Below, one piece after another: positions 17,804 through 25,921 of a stretch of DNA of 64,000 bases. Location of the stretch: the NCBI GenBank assembly GCA_038238115.1, contig JBBRYB010000004.1, positions 1 through 64,000 on the forward strand, in the 5' to 3' direction. Below the pieces are notes generated by a model. It was not told the origin of the DNA and searched no databases. It worked only from the letters and a program-made list of their open reading frames with translations. Every line of letters starts with the position of its first letter. Position 1 is the stretch's first letter. This stretch comes from JBBRYB01 sp038238115 (GTDB lineage Bacteria > Actinomycetota > Actinomycetes > Propionibacteriales > Nocardioidaceae). A program made the translations under genes and the position numbers.

Positions 17804-18913
17804 TCAGCCGTGTACCCGCGCCACCCACGCGCCGGGATCGGCGATCTCCGACTTGCCTGGGAGGTTGGCGGGGGTCGCCCAGACGGCGTTGAGCCCGTCC
17901 ATGCCCACCTTGTCGATCACTCCGCGGACGAAGTCGGCGCCGTCGCGGTACTGGCGCAGCTTTGCGTCGAACCCGAGCAGCTTGCGGATCATCTGGTCCA
18001 GTGGCCCGGCACCGGCCCGGCGGTTCGTGAACTTCTTGCGAATCGCCTCGACGGTGGGGATGACGCGTGGTCCGACGCCGTCCATGACCACGTCTGCGTG
18101 ACCTTCGAGCAGGGACATCACGGCTGTCAGCCGCTCGACGACGGCCTTCTGCTCGGGACTCTGGAGGAGGTCGAGCAGGGACACGTCCCGGTCGCCCTTG
18201 ACGACCTCGCCCACCCCCTTGATGCCATCGCGGAGCAAGCGGGCCAGCTTCTGCGGATCGAGATCGGTGCTCGCGATCAGCCCTGACATCTCGCCGAGCA
18301 GGTGCTCCCTCAGCCACGGCACCGCCGTGAACTGCACCCGGTGAGTCTCCTCGTGCAGGCAGACCCACAAGCGAAAGTCGCGTGGATCGACATCGAGCTC
18401 CTGCTCGACGTGGACGATGTTGGGTGCCACCAGGAGCATCCGGCCGCCATGGGTGGCTCCAGGTCCGGAGGCGGCGCTGTAGAACGGGTCGAACTGGCCG
18501 AGCACCTTGTTGGACAAGAAGGCGAGCAGGCCACCTGCCTCGATCCCGGTGACGCGCGAGCCGATGGCGGCGGTCACGGCTCCGGGCTCACCGCGCTTGT
18601 CTCGCAGCTTCGAGATCAGCGGCCGCAGCACTTCGCGGAAGCCGTCCGCGTTGGCCTGCACCCAGCCGCCACGGTCGACCACGAGGACGGGCGCCGTGGC
18701 GGACTCGGCCTGCAGGCCGGTGTAGCCGCGGACGTGGGCCTCAGACTCGGCCGCGCCGCGGCGCAGCTCATCCACCACCCGCAGGGCCTCGTCTCTGCTC
18801 ACGGGCGGGCTCGGCCGCATGAGGCGCTTGGCAGTCGCGACCGCGAGGTCCCAGTCGACCATGTCGCCATGCGCGCCGCTGGCGTGAGCGGGGCTTCCTC
18901 CGTCGGCTGCCAT
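17804..18913 (-). CDS. Zinc-dependent metalloprotease, DUF2342 family
   Basis: This 369-aa protein belongs to a family often annotated as F420 biosynthesis-associated. The zinc motif HEETH lies in WVCLHEETHRVQF near residue 177, and a downstream Glu/His set is in MSLLEGHADVVMDG near residue 275. No signal peptide is present, so it is probably cytosolic. Substrate and role are not established. It lies 8 bp upstream of tilS on the same strand, between dacB and tilS as in many actinobacteria. Confidence 0.9.
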   Translation of the reverse strand: MAADGGSPAHASGAHGDMVDWDLAVATAKRLMRPSPPVSRDEALRVVDELRRGAAESEAHVRGYTGLQAESATAPVLVVDRGGWVQANADGFREVLRPLISKLRDKRGEPGAVTAAIGSRVTGIEAGGLLAFLSNKVLGQFDPFYSAASGPGATHGGRMLLVAPNIVHVEQELDVDPRDFRLWVCLHEETHRVQFTAVPWLREHLLGEMSGLIASTDLDPQKLARLLRDGIKGVGEVVKGDRDVSLLDLLQSPEQKAVVERLTAVMSLLEGHADVVMDGVGPRVIPTVEAIRKKFTNRRAGAGPLDQMIRKLLGFDAKLRQYRDGADFVRGVIDKVGMDGLNAVWATPANLPGKSEIADPGAWVARVHG

Positions 18914-19047
18914 GGCGTCTACCGTACGTGCCCCGCCCAACGCCGTCGGGCAAGGGCGGCGCGGCTGGCGACTGGCCGTGAGACTGCTACCTCGCAGACC
19001 TTGCGGCGTGGCTGCGCTTGCTCGCAGTTCTGCGGGACCCTCGCTGC

Positions 19048-20517
19048 TCAGCAGCCACAGCCGGCGAGGGCGGCGGCGATCCGGTCGAGCTGGGCGCGGG
19101 CGTCGAGCGTCTTGCGCACCGGGACCTGGTCGGCGACGACGGCAAAGACGAGCCCCCGGCCGTCGCGGGTGACCGCGACCCCGGCCAGCGCATGCACAGC
19201 TGTGAGCGTCCCGGTCTTCGCCCGGACCATCCCGAGGCCGTCCGGGGCGTCGTCCACAAACCGGTAGACGAGGCTGCCGCTGAAACCTGCGACGGGAAGC
19301 GTCGACTCCACCGGGCGCAGCTGGCCATGACCCGCCTCGGCGGCGACCTGGAGCACTTCGACCAGGACGCCGACCGGCAGCAGATCGCCGCGCGCGAGCC
19401 CGCTACCGTCAACGAGCCGCGCGTCGGTGAGGTCGATTCCCAGGTCGGCAAGTGTGGCCCGGACCGCCTTGACACCGCCCGTGAACGAGCCGGGTCGCCC
19501 GGTCGCCAGCGCGGCCTGTCGCAGCAGCACCTCCGCGCCTTCGTTGTCGCTGAGCTCGAGCACGTGCTGCACGATCTCGGCAAGGGGCGCCGACCTCACC
19601 ACGGCGAGCGTTGCGCCGCCTGGCGTGGCCTTGCCCTGCGTCGGCGTGCCCTGCACCTCGATCCCCCGCGCGTCGAGCAGTCCAGCAAAGCGCCGCGCCG
19701 CCTCGGCGCTCGGGTCGGTGACCCGCTGGGCAAGACCCCGCACCGCCCGCCCTTCGTCGACCCAGAGGGCAGTGATCGGGCTGACGACCGACTCCGGGAT
19801 GTAGCCCGGCTCCCAGTGCTGGTTGACCGCCGGTCCGGTGAAGAGCGAGTCGTCGTACCTGAGCGTTACGGTACGTCGGCCGTCGCGCTTCAACCGGTCG
19901 GCCGTGCGCGCCGCAAGCTGTTGCAGGGTGGCTTGCTGCGGATACATCGCCACGCCGGCCGGAGCAGGGCGCCGATCGGTCAGCAGCGGGTCGCCTCCGC
20001 CCACGAGCACGACCTGGCCCGGCGTCCGACCCCGTACGACCGACGTGGCGAAGCGGTGGCCCGGGCCGATCGTCTCGAGCGCAGTGGTCACCGTGAGCAG
20101 CTTGAGCGTCGACGCCGGCGTGACCGTGTCGGGGCGGCCCGTCTGGACAAGCGGTCGCTCAGCGCCGAGCCGCGCGACCACGAACCCGACGTGCTTGCCC
20201 AGGACGGGGCTGGACGCGAGCGGGGAGATCACCGCCCGCAACGTGGCGGGGACCACGGGGCGGTTCGGGTCGAGACCGTGGAGCACGACAGCCGGCGCGG
20301 ACGCCGCAGGGAGCCTCAGCCCAGGGCCGGACGCCGGGGGCTGGTCGAGCACGGGTGTCGACCCGGCCTGTGGAGCAGTCGAGTCGTCCGGGAGATAGCG
20401 AAGCAGTGCCGCGGCGGCAGCGGCCAGCACCACAACGACAACGACGAGGACGGCGAGCTTGTGGCGGACCCTGCCGGCCTCGGTGTCACCGAGGTGTCGA
20501 CGGCGGCGCGACGACAC
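19048..20517 (-). CDS. dacB: D-alanyl-D-alanine carboxypeptidase/endopeptidase, PBP4 type
   Basis: This 489-aa class C penicillin-binding protein trims or cleaves peptidoglycan cross-links outside the membrane. A signal anchor (LAVLVVVVVVLAAAAAALL) is followed by a proline/alanine linker. The catalytic SxxK is in ASTLKLLTVTTAL, SxN in LELSDNEGAEVLL, and KTG in RAKTGTLTAVHALAG. The GTG at 20517 is used; the gene diverges from ppa across a 101-bp gap. Confidence 0.95.
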   Translation of the reverse strand: MSSRRRRHLGDTEAGRVRHKLAVLVVVVVVLAAAAAALLRYLPDDSTAPQAGSTPVLDQPPASGPGLRLPAASAPAVVLHGLDPNRPVVPATLRAVISPLASSPVLGKHVGFVVARLGAERPLVQTGRPDTVTPASTLKLLTVTTALETIGPGHRFATSVVRGRTPGQVVLVGGGDPLLTDRRPAPAGVAMYPQQATLQQLAARTADRLKRDGRRTVTLRYDDSLFTGPAVNQHWEPGYIPESVVSPITALWVDEGRAVRGLAQRVTDPSAEAARRFAGLLDARGIEVQGTPTQGKATPGGATLAVVRSAPLAEIVQHVLELSDNEGAEVLLRQAALATGRPGSFTGGVKAVRATLADLGIDLTDARLVDGSGLARGDLLPVGVLVEVLQVAAEAGHGQLRPVESTLPVAGFSGSLVYRFVDDAPDGLGMVRAKTGTLTAVHALAGVAVTRDGRGLVFAVVADQVPVRKTLDARAQLDRIAAALAGCGC

Positions 20518-20618
20518 GTCAGCCTGTCCCGATCCGAGCCAGTAGCCTCACCTGAGGGACACTAACTCGAAATGCCTCACCGGCAGGCAGCCGGCGCCAT
20601 CGGACAAGGATGTGCAGC

Positions 20619-21137
20619 GTGGACTTCGACGTCACGATCGAGATCCCCAAGGGTCAGCGCAACAAGTACGAAGTCGACCACGCCACGGGACGGATCAAGC
20701 TCGACCGAACGCTTTTCACGTCCACGCAGTATCCCGCCGACTACGGCTTCATCGACGACACACTCGGACAAGACGACGACCCGCTGGACTGTCTTGTGCT
20801 GTTGTCGGAGCCGACGTTTCCCGGCTGCCTGATCCGTGCCCGCGCGATCGGGATGTTTCGGATGACCGACGAGAAGGGCCGAGACGACAAGGTGCTGTGC
20901 GTTCCCGCCACCGACCCGCGCCAGGAGCACCTGCGCGACATCCACCACCTGCCCGAGTTCGACCGGCTGGAGATCCAGCACTTCTTCGCTGTCTACAAGG
21001 ACCTCGAGCCCGGCAAGTCGGTCGAGGGGGCCACCTGGGTGGGGCGAAGCGAGGCCGAAGCCGAGATCACCGCCTCCCGGGAGCGCCTGGTCCAGTTGCG
21101 GAGCGAGCACAATGACCAGCCGGAGCCGGGCCGCTGA
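20619..21137 (+). CDS. ppa: Inorganic pyrophosphatase
   Basis: This 172-aa soluble family I pyrophosphatase hydrolyses PPi released by biosynthetic reactions. The conserved NKYEVDHATGRIKLDR, YPADYGFIDDTLG and DDDPLDCLVLL carry the metal-binding acidic residues. The GTG at 20619 (MDFDVTIEIPKG) matches family N-termini better than an in-frame ATG at 20610. Its stop lies 2 bp from the stop of the convergent NlpC/P60 gene. Confidence 0.96.
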   Translation: MDFDVTIEIPKGQRNKYEVDHATGRIKLDRTLFTSTQYPADYGFIDDTLGQDDDPLDCLVLLSEPTFPGCLIRARAIGMFRMTDEKGRDDKVLCVPATDPRQEHLRDIHHLPEFDRLEIQHFFAVYKDLEPGKSVEGATWVGRSEAEAEITASRERLVQLRSEHNDQPEPGR

Positions 21138-21139
21138 GC

Positions 21140-22639
21140 TCAGGGACGGCCGAAGAAGTCCGGCGACTCCCAGTACAGGACGTCCTGCACCTCGACGTTG
21201 CGGCCGGTGCGGGGCGCCTGGATCATCTGGCCGCCGCCGATGTAAAGCGCAACGTGGAAGATCGTGTCGGGGTTGGACGAGTCGCTGGCCCAGAAGATCA
21301 GGTCCCCGGGTTGTAGCTCGCCGTACGACACCGGTGTGGTCGCGTAGTACTGCGCAACCGAGTAGTGCGGGAGGTAGACGCCAGCGGCGGCCCAAGCGCC
21401 CATCGTGAGACCCGAACAGTCCCAGGAGTCCGGCCCTGCGGCACCCCAGACGTAGGGCTCACCCAACTGGTCGTACGCAAACGCAATGGCGTCCTGGGCG
21501 CTCCCAGACGAGGCCGGCGGGGTCGGTGCGGGCGAAGGGGTCGGCGGAGCCGGGGTCGGAGCAGGTGCGGGTGCCGGGGTCGGCGCTGGCGCGGGCGCAG
21601 GCGCAGGCGTGGGCGCAGGCGTGGGTGCCGGGGTGGGCGTAGGCGTGGGTGCCGGGGTGGGGGCAGCCGACGGACTCGGCGCAGGCCCAGGCGTTGGAGC
21701 CGGGGCAGGCGTCGTCACGGCTGGTGTGGGGTCGCCGCCCCGTTGGTGGGCGTCGTTGCGGCGCTCGCGCTGTTGCTCGTGAAGCCGCTGCTCCGCGAGG
21801 CGCTGTGCTTCCAGCCGCTGCTGTTGCCGCTGTTCTTGACGCTGCTGGGCCAGCATTTCCTGGCGCCGGCGCTCGGCGGCCCGCTGGCGCCGACGGTCCT
21901 CGAGTCCCTGTTGTCGCTGTGCGGCGAGGGAGACGGAGACGTTCTGGGCCTGCGCCAGCTCTTCGATCAACGTCTGACGCTGTGCGCCGATGTCGGCGAC
22001 GGCCGCCTGCTGAGCATCGACGGCGACCTGAGCGGCCCGTCTGGCCTCGGCAGCCCGTTGCTTGGCGGCATCGGCCTTGACCAACGCATCGTCGGCGGCA
22101 TGCTCGTAGACCACGGCGAGTTCGGACGCTGCCGACCAGGCCTGATATTGGGAGTCGAAGGCGCGGGCTGACGCGTCGTTGTCGGCCAGCTCGCTGAGCA
22201 GGGAGTGGGAGCCGCCAGCAGTCAAGGTCGTACTGAGCTGGGTAAGCGACGAGCTCGACGTGTCCTGCGAGACGACGTACCCGGCGAGACTTCCACGCGC
22301 CGCCGCTGCCCGACGCGAAGCACGGTCGGCGCGGTGAGCGGCCCGCCGGGCATCGGTCTTCGCGTTCTGCCACCCCAACAGCGCCCCGTTGTAGTCCTCC
22401 GCGGCCTGCTCTGCAGCGACGCCGAGACTCTCCAGCCGTTGGCTGGCGGCGGCGAGGTCTGCCTGGATGTCGCCCACCGAGCGCTGAGCGTCGGCGACGT
22501 GCTGCTGGGCCGATGCCACGTCCGCTCGGCTGGGAATGACCGGATCACCGTGATCGGCCCACGCGTTGGGCGTCAGCACCAGAGTAACGGCGCCGACGGC
22601 AAGCAGGACAACGGCCCTGCTCCTGGCTCGCTTCGGCAC
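21140..22639 (-). CDS. NlpC/P60 family peptidoglycan hydrolase with coiled coil and Ala-Pro linker
   Basis: This 499-aa secreted endopeptidase has an N-terminal signal peptide (AVVLLAVGAVTLVLTPNAWA), a long coiled-coil region (residues ~40-290, rich in Gln/Arg/Ala), a low-complexity Ala-Pro-Thr linker (~300-385) and a C-terminal NlpC/P60 domain. The catalytic Cys is in DSWDCSGLTMGAW and the His in IFHVALYIGGGQM. This is the RipA-like layout of daughter-cell separation enzymes. The GTG at 22639 follows GAAGGGA by 6 nt. Confidence 0.94.
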   Translation of the reverse strand: MPKRARSRAVVLLAVGAVTLVLTPNAWADHGDPVIPSRADVASAQQHVADAQRSVGDIQADLAAASQRLESLGVAAEQAAEDYNGALLGWQNAKTDARRAAHRADRASRRAAAARGSLAGYVVSQDTSSSSLTQLSTTLTAGGSHSLLSELADNDASARAFDSQYQAWSAASELAVVYEHAADDALVKADAAKQRAAEARRAAQVAVDAQQAAVADIGAQRQTLIEELAQAQNVSVSLAAQRQQGLEDRRRQRAAERRRQEMLAQQRQEQRQQQRLEAQRLAEQRLHEQQRERRNDAHQRGGDPTPAVTTPAPAPTPGPAPSPSAAPTPAPTPTPTPAPTPAPTPAPAPAPAPTPAPAPAPTPAPPTPSPAPTPPASSGSAQDAIAFAYDQLGEPYVWGAAGPDSWDCSGLTMGAWAAAGVYLPHYSVAQYYATTPVSYGELQPGDLIFWASDSSNPDTIFHVALYIGGGQMIQAPRTGRNVEVQDVLYWESPDFFGRP

Positions 22640-22954
22640 GGGGGATCCCTTCGTCTGGCTAGCATCGCCCGGCACCCTTCCGGCATCGGCACATTGCGTA
22701 ACCCAGACAAGGACCGTAGTCATCTTGTGTCACATAAGGAACAGCTTTCCCTTTAATAACTCCGGTAACACGGCGTGTCGGCTTGACGAATGACAGCGTT
22801 GTAACTTCGTATCGCCCGCTTTAGAGCATTTTGCGACAGGTCGACCTACCACCGAGGCGCTTGTCGCCAACCGCCTCTGCGCCACCACGGCCATCACGGG
22901 CACGCAGGTCCGCCAGGACCGCAGGCTCGATCCGCTCACGTCACCGCTAGCCGG
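22640..22954. other. Gene-free 315-bp upstream region of the NlpC/P60 gene
   Basis: No convincing gene is seen here. The AT-richer part (22725-22815) probably holds the promoter of the hydrolase. On the + strand ATAAC (22756-22760) and GTAAC (22765-22769) are spaced 9 bp apart, and GTAAC recurs at 22801. Nine-bp direct repeats of this kind occur at MtrA-controlled cell-wall hydrolase promoters in actinobacteria, so MtrA control is possible. I could not recognise a c-di-AMP (ydaO) riboswitch. Confidence 0.3.
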
Positions 22955-23743
22955 TCAGGAGTCTTGGGCCCACCGGGGCAGACGACGTTCGCGGAAGGCC
23001 GTCATCCCTTCCCGTGCCTCTGCAGAGGCGAACAACCGCGCAGAAAGGGCGACGAGCTCCTCCCCGTCCTCGTCCATTCGCTTGAGCAGCGACCGGTTGA
23101 GCAGCTTCTTCGTCTCGCTGAGGCCTTGAGGCGCCGCCTTTTTGAACTCGGCGATGAGCGAGATCAGCGACGCGTCGAGCGCCTCCTCGGGGACCGACTG
23201 GGTGACGAGCCCTGCGCGAGCCGCCTCGACGCCGTCGAACGTCGCGCCCGTCAGGTACTTGCGGGCGGCGTCACGCTCCCCGAGCCGGCTGCTCGTTGTG
23301 AGTGAGACGATCGCGGGGGCCAGACCGAGCAGAGACTCGCTGAACGCGAACGTGCAGTGGTCGTTGACCAAGGCCACGTCGCAGGCGCCGACGAGCCCGA
23401 TCCCACCGGCCCGCACGTGCCCACGAGCGAACGCCAGGACCGGCGTCGCGAGCCCCGCTATGGTCCGCAGCAGCTCCAACAGGTCACGGGTGCCCTGCTC
23501 CATTCCCAGCGTGACCGCCTCGGACAGGTCAGCGCCGGAGCAGAACGTCGTACCGGTGTGGGTCAGCACGATCACGCGTACGTCGTTCGAGCGGTCCGCA
23601 TCACGCAGGTGACTCATCAGCTCGTGCACGAGCTGACGCGACAAGGCGTTGCGATTGCTGGGCGAGTCGAGCGTGAGGGTCGCCACCTGTTCGGCAACGT
23701 CGTGGTGGACGAGCTCGGTCGGCTCGTCAGGTGGCTGCGTCAT
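22955..23743 (-). CDS. Enoyl-CoA hydratase/isomerase family protein
   Basis: This 262-aa crotonase-fold enzyme acts on acyl-CoA thioesters. The oxyanion-hole residues are in TTFCSGADLSEA and FARGHVRAGGIGLVGACDVA; SESLLGLAPAIVSL is the usual active-site stretch, but the first catalytic Glu position is occupied by a non-acidic residue (RAGGIGLVG). The reaction may therefore differ from plain hydration. Its ATG overlaps the upstream PAP2 gene stop as ATGA. Confidence 0.9.
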   Translation of the reverse strand: MTQPPDEPTELVHHDVAEQVATLTLDSPSNRNALSRQLVHELMSHLRDADRSNDVRVIVLTHTGTTFCSGADLSEAVTLGMEQGTRDLLELLRTIAGLATPVLAFARGHVRAGGIGLVGACDVALVNDHCTFAFSESLLGLAPAIVSLTTSSRLGERDAARKYLTGATFDGVEAARAGLVTQSVPEEALDASLISLIAEFKKAAPQGLSETKKLLNRSLLKRMDEDGEELVALSARLFASAEAREGMTAFRERRLPRWAQDS

Positions 23744-24921
23744 ACCTCGTGATTGGTCTCTGTGCCCAGTGTCGAGTCGGAATCGTCAGCCGTCGGTGGA
23801 CGCACCGCCGCCGCAGACCTCGGCCTCGCAATGACCGGCTCCTTGGCAGGCACCGCCCCGTGCTCGGGCCCAGGGTGGCTGACGTCCGGAGGGAAGACGC
23901 CGATCATCCCGTCCCCACCGGCGCGGTCACGTTGCCTCCGCATCACGTGGCCGGTCGTCTTGGCGCCGATGAAGACGGCGAGGAAGCCGATGGCCAGTCC
24001 GGCGATGTCGTCGAGCAGGTAGTGCCAGCCGAAGTAGATCGTCGAGACCACCGTAAGACCGAAGTAGGCCCACATCACATAACGCACCAGGCGGCTGGGG
24101 ATGACGTAGTGGCAGATGAGCGCCGCGGTGAAGATGATCGACACGTGCAGTGACGCGAAGGCGGCGACACCTTGGAGGGAGTTCGTGGCGTTCGGGTCGG
24201 GGATGTAGTTATCTCGGCCGGCCGCCAGCGCGGCCTGCAACCCTCGCACCTCGGTATCGGGGAGGTCGACGAAGAGGGAGGGTTTGGACAGGAACGGCCC
24301 GAGCGAGGGGACCCAGTAGTAGCTCAACGCACCGAGCACCCAGTTGATGCACAGGGCAGTGACGTACCAGAATCCCGTCGCGACGTTCTTCGACCAGACG
24401 AGCGCGGCGCCGAGGCTCAGCGGCACGAAGAACAAGAACACGATGTAAACGGTGGACAGCACGTGCGCGGAGATGCCTTCGCCGAGGAGGGTGTGCAGCA
24501 CGGCCGCGGGGTAGTGACCAAATGCCAGCGCCTTGTCCAGCCTGGTGAGAACAGGGTCGTAGGACGTGTCCTGGCGGACGTAGGGCAAGAACCCCTTGAG
24601 GTTGCGGTAGGCCACATAGACGACATAGAACGTGGTCAGACCGACGACGACGAGGGCCCAGCGCGTGCGCGTCCATCGTTCCCGCGAATAGTCCGCCAGC
24701 GCCTGCCGGAAGTTGTGGAACCCGCGGTTGACGTAGAGCGCGCGCGGCACGACATCGGCGAGATAGAACAGGAGCACGATCGCGGGCAGCCGGATGTACG
24801 ACGGCCCGGCCAGACCGTCGGGGTCGCGCAGCGGAAGGTTGAGGCGGTATGACGCCACCCACGCCAGGATCCCCACGGCCAGCGCGAGGCCGACGGCGAA
24901 TCCGTAGGCCCGTCGCATCAT
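23740..24921 (-). CDS. PAP2-superfamily integral membrane protein (inositolphosphotransferase-like)
   Basis: This 393-aa protein has about eight to nine membrane segments and the PAP2 phosphatase/transferase motifs SYYWVPSLGPF, AAFASLHVS (catalytic His) and YFGWHYLLDDIAG (second His and Asp). The pattern fits the AUR1/Ipt1-like branch that moves phosphate-linked head groups on lipids. The C-terminal ~70 residues form a charged cytosolic tail. It overlaps the enoyl-CoA hydratase gene by 4 nt. The precise substrate cannot be told from sequence. Confidence 0.88.
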   Translation of the reverse strand: MMRRAYGFAVGLALAVGILAWVASYRLNLPLRDPDGLAGPSYIRLPAIVLLFYLADVVPRALYVNRGFHNFRQALADYSRERWTRTRWALVVVGLTTFYVVYVAYRNLKGFLPYVRQDTSYDPVLTRLDKALAFGHYPAAVLHTLLGEGISAHVLSTVYIVFLFFVPLSLGAALVWSKNVATGFWYVTALCINWVLGALSYYWVPSLGPFLSKPSLFVDLPDTEVRGLQAALAAGRDNYIPDPNATNSLQGVAAFASLHVSIIFTAALICHYVIPSRLVRYVMWAYFGLTVVSTIYFGWHYLLDDIAGLAIGFLAVFIGAKTTGHVMRRQRDRAGGDGMIGVFPPDVSHPGPEHGAVPAKEPVIARPRSAAAVRPPTADDSDSTLGTETNHEV

Positions 24922-25151
24922 GAAGTGACCTTATCCCTCGCGGTCGCGGTGCTCGACCGACAATCGTCGCGAGTGCCCGGCCGCCCAGACCCATCGTAAG
25001 CCCCGAGATGACGACCGCTGATGACGTTTCCCGTTGCCTTCTCGTTGCCGACGTCGCTGCGCCCCGCCGCCCCCGGGTTCGTCCTGCTGTGGTCGGGGAT
25101 GGCGACCCAAGCGGGGCAGGACGAATGTCTCGACTGAGCCGAGTACAGTGG

Positions 25152-25246
25152 CAGGACACGACAGGGGAGCGCCTCGTGCGCTGAGAGTGCGGACAACCCG
25201 CAGACCCTCGAACCTGATCCGGTTAGCACCGGCGAAGGGAGTCGAG
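25152..25246 (+). promoter_or_regulatory. TPP (THI-box) riboswitch
   Basis: The conserved thiamine-pyrophosphate aptamer elements occur in order: ACAGGGGAGC, GCTGAGAGTGCGG (the THI core), GACCCTCGAACCTGATCCGG, TTAGCACCGGCGAAGGGA and a closing strand GTCG. It ends about 55 nt before the ykoE start, so it should repress the ECF transporter operon when TPP is abundant, probably by hiding the GGGAGG ribosome-binding site. The rest of the 379-bp gap 24922-25300 shows no gene. Confidence 0.95.
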
Positions 25247-25300
25247 ACTCGAGCAGCCCACCGCTGCTTCCCCTCCCTGACTCACCGGGAGGTTTCCACC

Positions 25301-25921
25301 ATGACCAGCATCTCCGCGAGGCGAGAACGCGCAAACGTGGGTCCGTGGCGCACAATCGACCTGATGACGGCCGCGCTCATCGGTGTCGTCCTCGGCGTCG
25401 TCTACTGGGGGTGGTCGGCCGCATACACCGCGCTCAGCACCCCGCTGTCCAACCTGTTGGGACCGACGATCGGTGTCCTCGGTGGACCGTGGCTGCTCGC
25501 CGGCGTCGTCGGCGGCCTCGTCGTGCGGCGACCAGGGGCGGCCGTCTTCGCTGAGCTCATGGCGGCCACCGTCGAGGCCCTCGTGGGCAACGAGTGGGGT
25601 TGGTCGACGCTGATCTCAGGCGGACTTCAAGGCCTCGGCGTCGAGCTTGCGCTGGCGATCTTCTTGTTCCGCCGATTCACCTGGCCGGTCGCGGCGCTGG
25701 GCGGTGCGTTGGCGGCTCTGCTCGAGTTCGGCTACGAGTGGCACGCCTATTGGCAGGGGACCTCGCTCGGCTTCAAGCTCGGGTACGGCGCCTTCTTCGC
25801 GGCGTCGGGTGCCATCGTCGCCGGCATCGGAGGCTGGCTGCTGACCCGTGCGCTCGCGGCCAGCGGGTCTATCGACGCCCTGCCCGCCGGGCGAGAAGCG
25901 GCCGACGATTACGTCTCCTGA
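25301..25921 (+). CDS. ykoE: ECF transporter S component, thiamine precursor (YkoE)
   Basis: This 206-aa membrane protein is the substrate-capture subunit of a thiamine/hydroxymethylpyrimidine transporter. Six hydrophobic segments are visible (LMTAALIGVVLGVVYWGWSA first), and the family motif EWGWSTLISGGLQGLG lies near residue 97. A TPP riboswitch lies upstream and GGGAGG precedes the ATG by 8 nt. The next gene overlaps its 3' end. Confidence 0.95.
   Translation: MTSISARRERANVGPWRTIDLMTAALIGVVLGVVYWGWSAAYTALSTPLSNLLGPTIGVLGGPWLLAGVVGGLVVRRPGAAVFAELMAATVEALVGNEWGWSTLISGGLQGLGVELALAIFLFRRFTWPVAALGGALAALLEFGYEWHAYWQGTSLGFKLGYGAFFAASGAIVAGIGGWLLTRALAASGSIDALPAGREAADDYVS

Noticed and set aside
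21490..21730. Repetitive GC-rich DNA that looks like a minisatellite
   Set aside because: It encodes the Ala-Pro-Thr linker of the NlpC/P60 protein and needs no other explanation.
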